Part shown: piece by piece, positions 35,042 through 43,256 of the stretch
Layout: each line of letters opens with the position of its first letter
How positions within the stretch are numbered: position 1 is the stretch's first letter
From: Cytophagaceae bacterium
GTDB taxonomy: Bacteria > Bacteroidota > Bacteroidia > Cytophagales > Cytophagaceae
Reading direction: 5' to 3'
Length of the DNA: 64,000 nucleotides
Assembly (NCBI GenBank): GCA_021151805.1
Contig: JAGKWN010000004.1
Span: 1-64,000, forward strand
Notes under the pieces: generated by a model
What the model saw: only the letters and a program-made list of their open reading frames with translations
What the model was told of the DNA's origin: nothing
Databases searched by the model: none
Position numbers and translations under genes: made by a program

Positions 35042-37171
35042 TCAATAAAACAGAATCAGCGTAATCAAAATTGTGGCTAACATAAACAGCGGCCAGAACA
35101 GCAACTTCGGAATGTAATTGCTTTTATAATCCACGAACATATATTCTTTTGTGGACGAGAAAAGCAAGGCGTTGATGGTGACAAGCAATACATAGATGTA
35201 TACAATGAAATAAATGTATTCCATGTATGTGACCATTTCGATCTCAAGTGTATTTCTCAAATCGATATGTGAGATTACGATCACGAAGAAGAAGGCTGCA
35301 CAACTGTTGATGACACCAAAGGTATTGTAACCTGAAATTTCTACTTCGGTTTTAGAGAAAATAATAATAACACCGAATAGCATCAGCTGAATGATAAGCA
35401 GCGGCAGGATATGGGCAATCAATGCGCCAATGATTTTTCTGCTTAAGATGATGTTGAAGCTCAGTTCCGGCAGATGGCGCTGGCGCTGAAAATGCTCCAG
35501 ACCAAAATTGGTATTCAGGCTTTTATATTCATAAGAAAAATAACTTCCCAGAAAATCCCATCCAACCAACGGAATTGCTTTATTGACACCGGGATCAGTA
35601 GAAGGTATGAGCGATTCGTACGCATCGGCATCCGGTACGAGGAAAATATTTTTTCCGACCGTATGGTGTCGCAGATTTATTTTTAAATCTTTCCGGTCAA
35701 ACGGGTAAAGTTTGTAATCAACTTTATTTATAATATTCAGCCTGAAATTCCAGCCTACAATCCGGTGCCCATCTTCAATACGGTCATAGGCAGTCTCCAT
35801 GGTGAATGCTTCCGCATCGGTTGAGAGGTCAGGGAATGTAACGCCTGGCTCAATGTCTTTGTGCAGTGCTGTGTCCAGCTTTTGCCAGATTGTTCCGTTT
35901 AAACCGATAAGTCGGCCGTCTTTAAACTCTATGTTGCGCACATAAATCCCGGTTGGTATATAGACCGGAATTTCTTCGTGTAATTTCTCTGTTTCAGAAT
36001 TGGTTTGGTTGATAAATGTATTGATCGCATTGATGTCTGAGATCACTGTTGCGTTCGATCCATAATCAAACAGCGGTTGCTTCTGGTGGCTCAGCCAGAT
36101 AAATCCGGTTTCAATAAACAATAATACGGTTACACCTGCAGCCATGATCCACAAGCGTTCTTCTTTATATAATTTGAATAAAAGAATGCCACCGCTGATT
36201 ATGGTTAGTAAAACAAAAATGGAAAGAATGATTTCGCGTCTGTAGCTGTATTCAAATTCAGGTTCGATCTCATCTTTAATAATATTGATGGCAATAGACC
36301 AGTTGGTTGTAGGGATGGTTTGGTAGAATACGATGGATGCCCGGTTGAGCAAGGGATTCATGTATTCTGCATGCCCGGTTTCTTTATTGAGTAATTTCCT
36401 GACCGCCTGTTTATAATTTTCATCTTCGGTTTCTGACGCAACTTCATTGAGCGATCTTAGGGCAAGCAGATAATCTTCACGTGGGTGCGATAATACATGG
36501 CCCCGGTTTGAAACCAGCATAGCATAACCTGTCTTTCCTAATTTTAAGGTGTTCAATAATTTCGAAAAACCTTGCAATGAAAATGTGATGTCAACAATGC
36601 CGATTTTCTTTGCTGGATTTTCCGGATCATAGAAAGGAATGCCAAAATCCGTTACAACGGCATGGGAGGCCGGTCCGTAGCCAGGTTCAGCCCAAAACGT
36701 ATCGTGTTCAATTGGATTAAAAAACCATGCGCTGTAATTCCATCGGGTCCGGTCTGTATAATCATATAAATCCTGCGTTTGAATGATCTTGTCTTCTTTT
36801 TTATTATAAAAAGGAGCGTATAGTTTTTGTTTAGGATCAAATTCATAAGGCAGGTAAGCCACTGTAACACCTAAGATGTATGGTTGTTTATCGGCTATTT
36901 TTTTTAATGCAGCTTCCAGTTCATTTCTTGTTAGTTTGCGCTTGCTGAGCGAATCGGCAAATAGTTGAGCTGTCTGGTTTATGTTTTGTAATATGGAATC
37001 GATTTTTTCAGTAGCCGTTCGTGTTGTTTGCTCGCCAAAGGCTATGGTTTGCTTTTTTATTTCTTTTTTGCCGTGTATGTATATGATACTCCATACAACA
37101 ACTGCCAGCAAGGATATGATAAATGCAGCAATGCAGCCTGCTCTAAAATGTTTTCTAAAAGATTGAATCAT
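35042..37171 (-). CDS. Cache sensor fused to a pentameric ligand-gated ion channel-like module
   Basis: The 709-residue protein reads as two joined modules. Residues 12-33 are a TM helix and about 34-310 a dCache-like extracytoplasmic sensor (VVTDFGIPFYDPENP, GKTGYAMLVSNRGHVLSHPRE). Two further TM helices follow (about 316-336 and 342-362). Residues about 385-580 resemble the beta-sandwich ligand domain of Cys-loop-type channels, with a YPFDRKDLKINLRH motif (Y489-P490-F491-D492). It matches the conserved (F/Y)PFDxQ of pentameric ligand-gated channels. Four TM segments finish the protein (about 580-608, with Pro in the first as in M1; 617-640; 648-668; 688-709). The topology is consistent: both sensor domains are outside. 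It is a separate transcription unit. The channel assignment is from motif and architecture only. Confidence 0.72.
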   Translation of the reverse strand: MIQSFRKHFRAGCIAAFIISLLAVVVWSIIYIHGKKEIKKQTIAFGEQTTRTATEKIDSILQNINQTAQLFADSLSKRKLTRNELEAALKKIADKQPYILGVTVAYLPYEFDPKQKLYAPFYNKKEDKIIQTQDLYDYTDRTRWNYSAWFFNPIEHDTFWAEPGYGPASHAVVTDFGIPFYDPENPAKKIGIVDITFSLQGFSKLLNTLKLGKTGYAMLVSNRGHVLSHPREDYLLALRSLNEVASETEDENYKQAVRKLLNKETGHAEYMNPLLNRASIVFYQTIPTTNWSIAINIIKDEIEPEFEYSYRREIILSIFVLLTIISGGILLFKLYKEERLWIMAAGVTVLLFIETGFIWLSHQKQPLFDYGSNATVISDINAINTFINQTNSETEKLHEEIPVYIPTGIYVRNIEFKDGRLIGLNGTIWQKLDTALHKDIEPGVTFPDLSTDAEAFTMETAYDRIEDGHRIVGWNFRLNIINKVDYKLYPFDRKDLKINLRHHTVGKNIFLVPDADAYESLIPSTDPGVNKAIPLVGWDFLGSYFSYEYKSLNTNFGLEHFQRQRHLPELSFNIILSRKIIGALIAHILPLLIIQLMLFGVIIIFSKTEVEISGYNTFGVINSCAAFFFVIVISHIDLRNTLEIEMVTYMEYIYFIVYIYVLLVTINALLFSSTKEYMFVDYKSNYIPKLLFWPLFMLATILITLILFY

Positions 37172-37219
37172 CTGTAGAAGAATAAAAGTGAAAAAGAATG
37201 ACCATTATACAGAAAAGAA

Positions 37220-37258
37220 AATTCCAGACCTATATAACATTTATAGAGATCTGGAATT
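37220..37258 (-). terminator. Intrinsic terminator of the aminopeptidase-lipoprotein unit (minus strand)
   Basis: On the minus strand, AATTCCAGA...TCTGGAATT (arms 37250-37258 and 37220-37228) forms a stem that extends inward with CTATA/TATAG. It is followed by TTTTCTTTTCTG. It lies just after the stop of the small lipoprotein gene, so the channel-like gene downstream is a separate unit. Confidence 0.7.
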
Positions 37259-37278
37259 GTAAAAGAACATTGCAGTAA

Positions 37279-37860
37279 TTATTCTCCGATGGCACGTTCA
37301 GCCCACATATCAACCGATTCAGGGGCAAACAATCTTGACTTCATATCGTTCAGCATCATTCGCTCTTCGCCTTTCTGGTAACCGATGAACAATACATCTG
37401 CTTCGTGCTGATACAGGAAGAAAGCCTGATTTTTCGAACCTTTGGAAGCCGCGCCATCTGTACATAAGAAACCGTCTGAATCTTTTTTCAATGGTTTTGC
37501 AGTAGCTAAAAATGCAACATATTCATCAAACTTATCACCTAAGATGGTTTTCATTCTTGATTTCAATGGCTCCTTTGTTAGTGCGCCTGATTTCAATAGA
37601 TTGTCGCCGGCACGTAAGTTAAACGGGTTGTTGGCAGGCGTTGTAACAGGTTTGTTTAATAAGGCTTCAACTTCTTTGCTGTTCGGTGGTATTACTTTTT
37701 TCTCTGTAGGCGCAGCTACTTTTGATGTATCAACGGACAATGAAGTATCTGCAGATGCATTTGTCTGCAAGGAATCTTTGTCGGTTTTTTCAGTATTCTT
37801 ATGCTCACAGGATGCAAGTGCTATTGTTAAAAGCAGCGCTGATACAAGTGTCTTTTTCAT
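37279..37860 (-). CDS. Small lipoprotein of unknown function
   Basis: The 193-residue product has a lipoprotein signal (lipobox ALASC, Cys near residue 18). A low-complexity Thr/Ser/Asp-rich linker runs to about residue 60, and a compact C-terminal part follows (PFNLRAGDNLLKSG, LGDKFDEYVAFLATAKPLKK, DGFLCTDGAASKGSKNQAFFLYQ). I do not recognise a family. It lies 28 bp downstream of the M1 aminopeptidase gene and is closed by a terminator, so the two form a small operon. It is probably exposed in the periplasm or at the outer membrane. Confidence 0.75.
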   Translation of the reverse strand: MKKTLVSALLLTIALASCEHKNTEKTDKDSLQTNASADTSLSVDTSKVAAPTEKKVIPPNSKEVEALLNKPVTTPANNPFNLRAGDNLLKSGALTKEPLKSRMKTILGDKFDEYVAFLATAKPLKKDSDGFLCTDGAASKGSKNQAFFLYQHEADVLFIGYQKGEERMMLNDMKSRLFAPESVDMWAERAIGE

Positions 37861-37888
37861 GGTATAAACTATTGGTGTATGGGGTAGG

Positions 37889-40360
37889 TTAATTTTTTAA
37901 TGATTTATCTATATACTGATAATACGTTTTTGCATTCTGACGGATAATCTCATGTTGATTTTCTGTACTTATTTTCTTTAACAAATTACTGCCGCGCACT
38001 TTGTCTTCATTGCTTAACTGTAGTACATATTTTGTAAACAGACCCAGCAGGTTGTATACGTCCTGATCAGAACCTTGTTTCAATTTATTTTCAAACCATT
38101 GGTAATGAGATTGATCATTTATTTGAATGTAATAAGCTGCCAGAGCAGCAACGATATTCAGATTATTGAATGATTCAAATTCAGGTGCGCGTTCGATCGT
38201 TGCAGCATCATTCAGTAATAATAGCGCTTTTAAACTTGCACCGGCAACCTGGTAAGAAGGCGCATCAAGTCCTTTTTTATAAATCTGTATATAATCAGTA
38301 CTGTTATCCAGAGAAGAAAGCAGATAGATAGCAACCGAGCGGGTTTCTCCATGTACGTCACTTTCTGCCATGGTTATAATTTTTGAAACAAACATGGTTT
38401 CAAAATTCGGTACAGGTCTTTTTGTAAATTCAATCAATGCCTGCATGCGAATTTCGGGCGAAGCATCACTCAATGCTTTGTTCAGGTAATTTAAATTTTC
38501 AGGATTGGTCAGGTACGGATTATCTTTTGCAGATTCCGGTTTTACCAAAGCTTCAAATGCCTGCTGGCGAATCAGGTAATCCGTGCCGTATAAAAACTGG
38601 CCTTTCATCAGCTCCAGCGATTTGTTATGTGTAACGGTGCCAACAACAATGTGTTTGCTGTCTACTACCAGGTACGACAATTGTTCCACAGGTACAGGCA
38701 GGATGATTGTGTCTCTGTATTTACTGATCCAGTATCTGCCGGAGTGTAGTGTAGTATCTTTCTTTGTTCTGTAATCTATCTGCAGCGGAATTCTGTATAA
38801 GGTACCCTGCAATGTATCCTGCAGCTGTGTGATCAACAGTTGGGTATTTTTATTTTTAGGTTCATGCTCAACGGATAAGATCGCGTGGCCACGTTTCATG
38901 AACCATGGGTCAAAGAACCAATGCAGGTCTTCGCCGGTTACATCTTCAAATGCCATGCGCAGTTCATCTATTTCTACAGCTGAGTAGGCATTACGTGTAA
39001 GGTACAGATGAAGCGATTGATAGAATGCCTCTTCGCCAACAACATTGCGAAGCATATTTAATGTCAGGCCGCCTTTGTTATAACTATGCAGGTCAAACAT
39101 TTCTTCGACATCTGTATAGTGATAGCGGATAAGCGGGTTTTGCAATGTTTCAGATTCAGATAAATAACCTTCCATGTCTTTTTGTGCATGCTTTAATCCT
39201 GCATCATAACCATGTTTATGTTCAATCCATAAGATCTCAGATACGTTTGCAAATGATTCATTCAACGGCAGATTGGCCCAGCTTTCGCAGGTTACCAGGT
39301 CGCCAAACCAATGGTGGAAGAGTTCGTGTGCGATAATGCTTTCCCAGTTGTCGTCTGCCAGGTAGCGGTCATCAACTTGTAATGCCTCCATGAAAATACT
39401 TGCCGATGTGTTTTCCATGGCGCCGGATACGTAATCACGAACAACTACCTGCGAGTACTTCGGCCATGGATACGGATAATTCAGTTTTGTTGAGAAGAAC
39501 TCGATCATGGCAGGTGTTTCCCCAAAAATATTGCGTGCATATTTTTCATACGCAGGTTCTACATAATAGCTTACTTCCATGTCTTTCCAGGTATCTGCCA
39601 CCTTCGCATATTCGCCTATTGCCATCATGAACAGATAAGGTGCATGCGGCTTTTTCATGGTCCAGTACCAGGTTAGTGTATTGTTCGGACCTTCTGTTTT
39701 ATAAACCAGTTCTCCGTTTGAGATTACCTGGAATTTTTTATCGGCAGTAATATACATCTCCTGCGTGCAGCGCTGGTTGGTAGCTTCAAGCGTAGGAAAC
39801 CAGCAGGATGAAGACCGCGTTTCGCCCTGGGTCCAGATCTGCGTTGGTTTAGTAGGAATTGTATCGAGTGGGTCAATGAAGTATAAGCCCTTTTCTTCTG
39901 TAATTGCAGCGCTGCCAGACTTAGGCAGGTCATTGGGTTTTGCTGTATAATCAATGTATACCTCAATGGAATCCATGCTTGTATACACTTTATTCAGTGT
40001 AATGGTGATATTTTTTGAATCGTAAGTATAGGCTGTTGTTGGTTTGCCAGCAACAGAGATGGAATGAATATCAAAGCCCTGCGCCTGGAGTACGAGCGTT
40101 TGCTGCGGATAGAAATGCGGTTTCAACGTAAGCGTTGCTTTCCCTAAAAGATGTTGTTTGGGAATATCAAAGGAAACTTCCAGTTTGGTATGTGTCAGGT
40201 CCCAGTATTGGGTAATGCTTGGATTGTAGGCACCGTGGCTGGTTTGAATAGTTTTTTGTACACCTTTATCGGCGGATTGCGCCGGCTGTTTTTTACAGGA
40301 ATAGAAAGAGGATGCTAAAACAAGAAGAAAGGCGAGAGTACGTGACTGATGAAAACGCAT
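37889..40360 (-). CDS. M1-family zinc aminopeptidase lipoprotein with HEAT-like C-terminus
   Basis: The 823-residue protein has a lipoprotein signal (SFYSC, Cys near residue 22). It then has the M1 fold: N-terminal beta-saddle domain, the exopeptidase motif SGAMENT and the zinc site H345-E346-x2-H349 with Glu368 (HELFHHWFGDL...LNESFANV). The conserved proton-donor Tyr region (HSYNKGGLTLNMLRNVVGEEAF) follows. The C-terminal third is alpha-helical with repeated ALIEFTKRP / SLKALLLLND-type units, like the HEAT/ARM region of M1 enzymes. It should cleave N-terminal residues from peptides in the periplasm or at the surface. All catalytic residues are present. Confidence 0.94.
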   Translation of the reverse strand: MRFHQSRTLAFLLVLASSFYSCKKQPAQSADKGVQKTIQTSHGAYNPSITQYWDLTHTKLEVSFDIPKQHLLGKATLTLKPHFYPQQTLVLQAQGFDIHSISVAGKPTTAYTYDSKNITITLNKVYTSMDSIEVYIDYTAKPNDLPKSGSAAITEEKGLYFIDPLDTIPTKPTQIWTQGETRSSSCWFPTLEATNQRCTQEMYITADKKFQVISNGELVYKTEGPNNTLTWYWTMKKPHAPYLFMMAIGEYAKVADTWKDMEVSYYVEPAYEKYARNIFGETPAMIEFFSTKLNYPYPWPKYSQVVVRDYVSGAMENTSASIFMEALQVDDRYLADDNWESIIAHELFHHWFGDLVTCESWANLPLNESFANVSEILWIEHKHGYDAGLKHAQKDMEGYLSESETLQNPLIRYHYTDVEEMFDLHSYNKGGLTLNMLRNVVGEEAFYQSLHLYLTRNAYSAVEIDELRMAFEDVTGEDLHWFFDPWFMKRGHAILSVEHEPKNKNTQLLITQLQDTLQGTLYRIPLQIDYRTKKDTTLHSGRYWISKYRDTIILPVPVEQLSYLVVDSKHIVVGTVTHNKSLELMKGQFLYGTDYLIRQQAFEALVKPESAKDNPYLTNPENLNYLNKALSDASPEIRMQALIEFTKRPVPNFETMFVSKIITMAESDVHGETRSVAIYLLSSLDNSTDYIQIYKKGLDAPSYQVAGASLKALLLLNDAATIERAPEFESFNNLNIVAALAAYYIQINDQSHYQWFENKLKQGSDQDVYNLLGLFTKYVLQLSNEDKVRGSNLLKKISTENQHEIIRQNAKTYYQYIDKSLKN

Positions 40361-40687
40361 GTATGTGATGTAAAAGATACGTGTCAGACGGAGTGATTAC
40401 AGGTCTGAAGAATAGATTTTAATGGATTAAATATACATTTTTTGAAGGAATTGGCATTTTAAAACAGATGCAGTTTTGGTAAAAAAAGATGTTGGAATTG
40501 TAATTCGTTTTGATTGAGAGCTTTTAAGCGAGTTTTCATGCCAGAATGTTGATATTTTCCTTAAAAATGAAGACTGATATAGACTTTTCAATTTTCCTAT
40601 TAACCAAAATGAATATATATTTGTAAGATTTGGCATTTTTAGTTTATTGGAACTAAACCAGTCATAGCATTAGAAAAATAAAGAACT
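40361..40687. promoter_or_regulatory. Divergent region with a candidate pyrH promoter
   Basis: This 327-bp gap contains no gene. TATATTTG at 40616-40623 matches the Bacteroidota -7 element TAnnTTTG exactly and lies 65 bp before the pyrH start. I do not see a clear TTG -33 element at the expected distance, so the promoter call is tentative. Confidence 0.4.
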
Positions 40688-41395
40688 ATGAAATATAAAC
40701 GTATACTCTTGAAATTGAGCGGTGAAGCATTGATGGGCGAACAGAAGTATGGTATTGACAGCCAGGTTCTTATTCGTTATGCAAATGAAATCAAAGCCAT
40801 TGCGGATAAAGGAGTAGAGATTACTATTGTTGTTGGCGGTGGAAATATTTACAGAGGTATTGAAGCAGCAGCAACAGGGATTGACCGTGTACAGGGCGAT
40901 TACATGGGTATGCTTGCAACCGTGATCAACTGCATGGCTTTACAAAGCGCGCTTGAAAATATTGGCCTGGATACACGATTGATGTCGGGTATTAAAATTG
41001 AACAGGTTTGTGAATCATTCATCCGCAGGCGTGCGATCCGCCACCTGGAAAAAGGACGTATCGTTATGTTCGGTGCCGGTACCGGTAACCCGTACTTCAC
41101 AACCGACACAGCTGCCAGCTTACGTGCCATTGAGATCGAAGCGGAAGTAGTATTGAAAGGTACACGTGTAGATGGTGTTTATACAGCTGATCCGGAAAAA
41201 GATCCTACGGCAACACGTTATTCAAACATCTCATTTGACGAGGCATATGCGAAAGGCTTGAATATTATGGATATGACAGCGTTTACATTATGCAAAGAGA
41301 ATAATCTGCCAATCATCATCTTTGATATGAACAGACCTGGTAACTTATTGAAAGTGCTGGAAGGCGATAGCGTAGGAACATTAGTAAGCTTATAA
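40688..41395 (+). CDS. pyrH: UMP kinase
   Basis: The 235-residue protein is the standard length for bacterial UMP kinase (amino acid kinase fold). It phosphorylates UMP to UDP in pyrimidine synthesis and is usually hexameric. The N-terminal KRILLKLSGEALMG phosphate-binding segment, EITIVVGGGNIYRG, DYMGMLATVINCMALQSALE, VMFGAGTGNPYFTTDTAASLRA and LKGTRVDGVYTADPEKDP are near-perfect family signatures. It lies 32 bp upstream of frr, the conserved pyrH-frr order. Confidence 0.98.
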   Translation: MKYKRILLKLSGEALMGEQKYGIDSQVLIRYANEIKAIADKGVEITIVVGGGNIYRGIEAAATGIDRVQGDYMGMLATVINCMALQSALENIGLDTRLMSGIKIEQVCESFIRRRAIRHLEKGRIVMFGAGTGNPYFTTDTAASLRAIEIEAEVVLKGTRVDGVYTADPEKDPTATRYSNISFDEAYAKGLNIMDMTAFTLCKENNLPIIIFDMNRPGNLLKVLEGDSVGTLVSL

Positions 41396-41427
41396 GAATA
41401 ACAGATCATTATAAAAGTATTTCAATT

Positions 41428-41988
41428 ATGGAAGAAATTAATTTATACTTAGACGACGCAAAGGATAGCATGCAAAAGGCTATCAAACATACAGAGCTTG
41501 AGTTATCAAAGATCCGTGCCGGTAAGGCTTCGCCAAACATGTTTGATGGATTGATGGTTGAATACTATGGTGCTTCAACGCCATTGGCTCAGGTAGCTAC
41601 AGTTTCAGTTCCTGAACCGCGTTCGATAACGATCAAGGCATACGAAAAATCAATGGTAACCACGATTGAAAAAGCGATCCGTGATTCAAATATGGGTTTC
41701 AACCCGCAGAATGATGGTGATCTGATCCGAATCAACATTCCGCCGCTTACAGAAGAGAGACGCAGAGACCTGGTAAAACAAACCAAGGCAGAAGGCGAAA
41801 GCGGTAAAGTACGTATACGTAAAATCCGTCAGGAAACAAATGACGAATTGAAAAAATTACTGAAAGACGGTGCTTCTGAAGATGAAGTAAAAAAAGCAGA
41901 AGAAGTTGTTCAGGCCTTAACCAACGATACTACTGCAAAGCTTGAAGCATTGGTTGCTGCAAAAGAAAAAGAATTGATGACGGTATAA
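41428..41988 (+). CDS. frr: Ribosome recycling factor
   Basis: The 186-residue protein releases the post-termination ribosome together with EF-G. It shows the full RRF signature: LSKIRAGKASPNMFDGLMVEYYG, PLAQVATVSVPEPRSITIKAYE, IRINIPPLTEERRRDLVKQ and KAEGESGKVRIRKIRQETND. The length is normal. It follows pyrH closely and is terminated by a clear hairpin. Confidence 0.98.
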   Translation: MEEINLYLDDAKDSMQKAIKHTELELSKIRAGKASPNMFDGLMVEYYGASTPLAQVATVSVPEPRSITIKAYEKSMVTTIEKAIRDSNMGFNPQNDGDLIRINIPPLTEERRRDLVKQTKAEGESGKVRIRKIRQETNDELKKLLKDGASEDEVKKAEEVVQALTNDTTAKLEALVAAKEKELMTV

Positions 41989-42012
41989 GTTGTCTTCGAA
42001 ATAGATATATTG

Positions 42013-42046
42013 AAAGCGCATTCTGAATTTCAGCATGCGCTTTTTT
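42013..42046 (+). terminator. Intrinsic terminator of pyrH-frr
   Basis: AAAGCGCAT (42013-42021) pairs with ATGCGCTTT (42035-42043), with an inner CTGAATTTCAG extension and a T-run from 42040 on. Confidence 0.88.
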
Positions 42047-42096
42047 ATTTAGATGGAATAATAAAATTAATGATCACACATTATTAACTAGTAAGC

Positions 42097-42450
42097 ATGA
42101 AAAATATTCAGATTTTGAAATTGGAAAACTATGCTGATGCAGAAAGGTATGAATCTGTAGAAGCCGGTATTTACAAGGATTTGACAGATGCTGAAAGAAC
42201 AAACCATAGACTTGCAATATCTTTTGAATTGGAAGATGGAGAAAATACGCAGTATCCGTTGGAAGACATTTTAGATAAATACCGTATCCATGTTACAGAA
42301 TTTATAAAAGAAGATGGTCCTCTGATAGAGCTTGAACTGGCCGGTCCTCAGGAAAATCTTCGCCTTGCCGCAGGTATTATTGGTAAGCGGGTTTACAATA
42401 AAGACGTTGTTGAAGACGGAAAAAACTATGTAAGCTTAGTGATTGAATAA
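42097..42450 (+). CDS. Small acidic hypothetical protein
   Basis: I do not recognise a family. The 117-residue product is soluble, acidic and has no signal peptide. It has mixed alpha/beta character (FELEDGENTQYPLEDILDKYRIHVTEFI, GPQENLRLAAGIIGKRVYNKDVVEDGKNYVSLVIE). A clean ATG and no overlap with other genes support it as real. It lies 108 bp after frr, beyond a terminator, and so is probably transcribed alone. Confidence 0.65.
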   Translation: MKNIQILKLENYADAERYESVEAGIYKDLTDAERTNHRLAISFELEDGENTQYPLEDILDKYRIHVTEFIKEDGPLIELELAGPQENLRLAAGIIGKRVYNKDVVEDGKNYVSLVIE

Positions 42451-42478
42451 CGATACAGTTTGAATTTTTCTTAGCGTT

Positions 42479-42551
42479 CTTTGCGTCTTTGTGGTTAAGC
42501 TGAGATTCTTTGTTTAACCGCAAAGGCGCAAAGCACGAGAAGTCTCAGCTT
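42479..42551. repeat. Two interlocking inverted repeats between convergent genes
   Basis: Arms CTTTGCGTCTTTGTGGTTAA (42479-42498) and TTAACCGCAAAGGCGCAAAG (42514-42533) pair at 18 of 20 positions. A second pair, AAGCTGAGA (42497-42505) and TCTCAGCTT (42543-42551), starts inside the first loop and ends beyond it. The two hairpins are therefore mutually exclusive or could form a pseudoknot. It may act as a bidirectional terminator for the genes on both sides. Confidence 0.65.
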
Positions 42552-42559
42552 GAATTAAA

Positions 42560-43066
42560 TTATTTCCGATAAACGTTTATAATACCGCTAACCCAAATGG
42601 TATCGGCAGGAGGATTGGGATTGTAAAAAGATTCTCTGGTGAATTGTACATTATTTAATGTGAACTTCATAAATTTTGCTCCGCCATTACCCAAAATATC
42701 TGAGCCGAATTTAGTTTCAATATTTACATTACCTCTTGTTGCTGTCCAATCACCCGATACGGTATTGCTAAGAAACATATTTATATTGTTGAGATATATA
42801 GGTGATGTAAAGGTTATATGGTCAGGCGCGTAACTGAACTGGCCAATGCCTATGCGGTAGTCGCCAGAAGGTGTTGATGCAGAAACATCAAATGAAGGGT
42901 CAAAAGAGCCTGAAATGCTTGTATTAGTTAACGCCTGGGTAACGGTTGTCTTTCCGTTTTGATCAACAATAACTAATATATTATTTTCCGGTTTATCGTC
43001 TTCTTTTCTGCAGCTGGTTAAAATGGATAGAGATAAAACAATTGAATAGAATAAAATTTTGTTCAT
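42560..43066 (-). CDS. Hypothetical lipoprotein
   Basis: The 168-residue product has a lipoprotein signal with lipobox ILTSC (Cys near residue 19) followed by RKEDDKPENN. The mature part is rich in Asn, Ser, Thr and Gly with alternating hydrophobic residues, which suggests a beta-sandwich (IGIGQFSYAPDHITFTSPIYL, VNIETKFGSDIL). I do not recognise a family. It should sit on the outer membrane or surface. It is a single gene on the minus strand. Confidence 0.75.
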   Translation of the reverse strand: MNKILFYSIVLSLSILTSCRKEDDKPENNILVIVDQNGKTTVTQALTNTSISGSFDPSFDVSASTPSGDYRIGIGQFSYAPDHITFTSPIYLNNINMFLSNTVSGDWTATRGNVNIETKFGSDILGNGGAKFMKFTLNNVQFTRESFYNPNPPADTIWVSGIINVYRK

Positions 43067-43256
43067 AGTTTAAGTGTTGGTATTCTTATGACAAGTAAGA
43101 TTAAAGAATCCCCTATACAGGTTTAATCAATTTCAAGATTCTTTGGTTTTGTCACAAAGTGCGAAGAACACCAATCCTCCAGTACCCATTACCTTAATTT
43201 ATTCTTCCTTTTTTGTTCCCCTGAGATTACTTTTTTACATTTAACTGTATACATCC

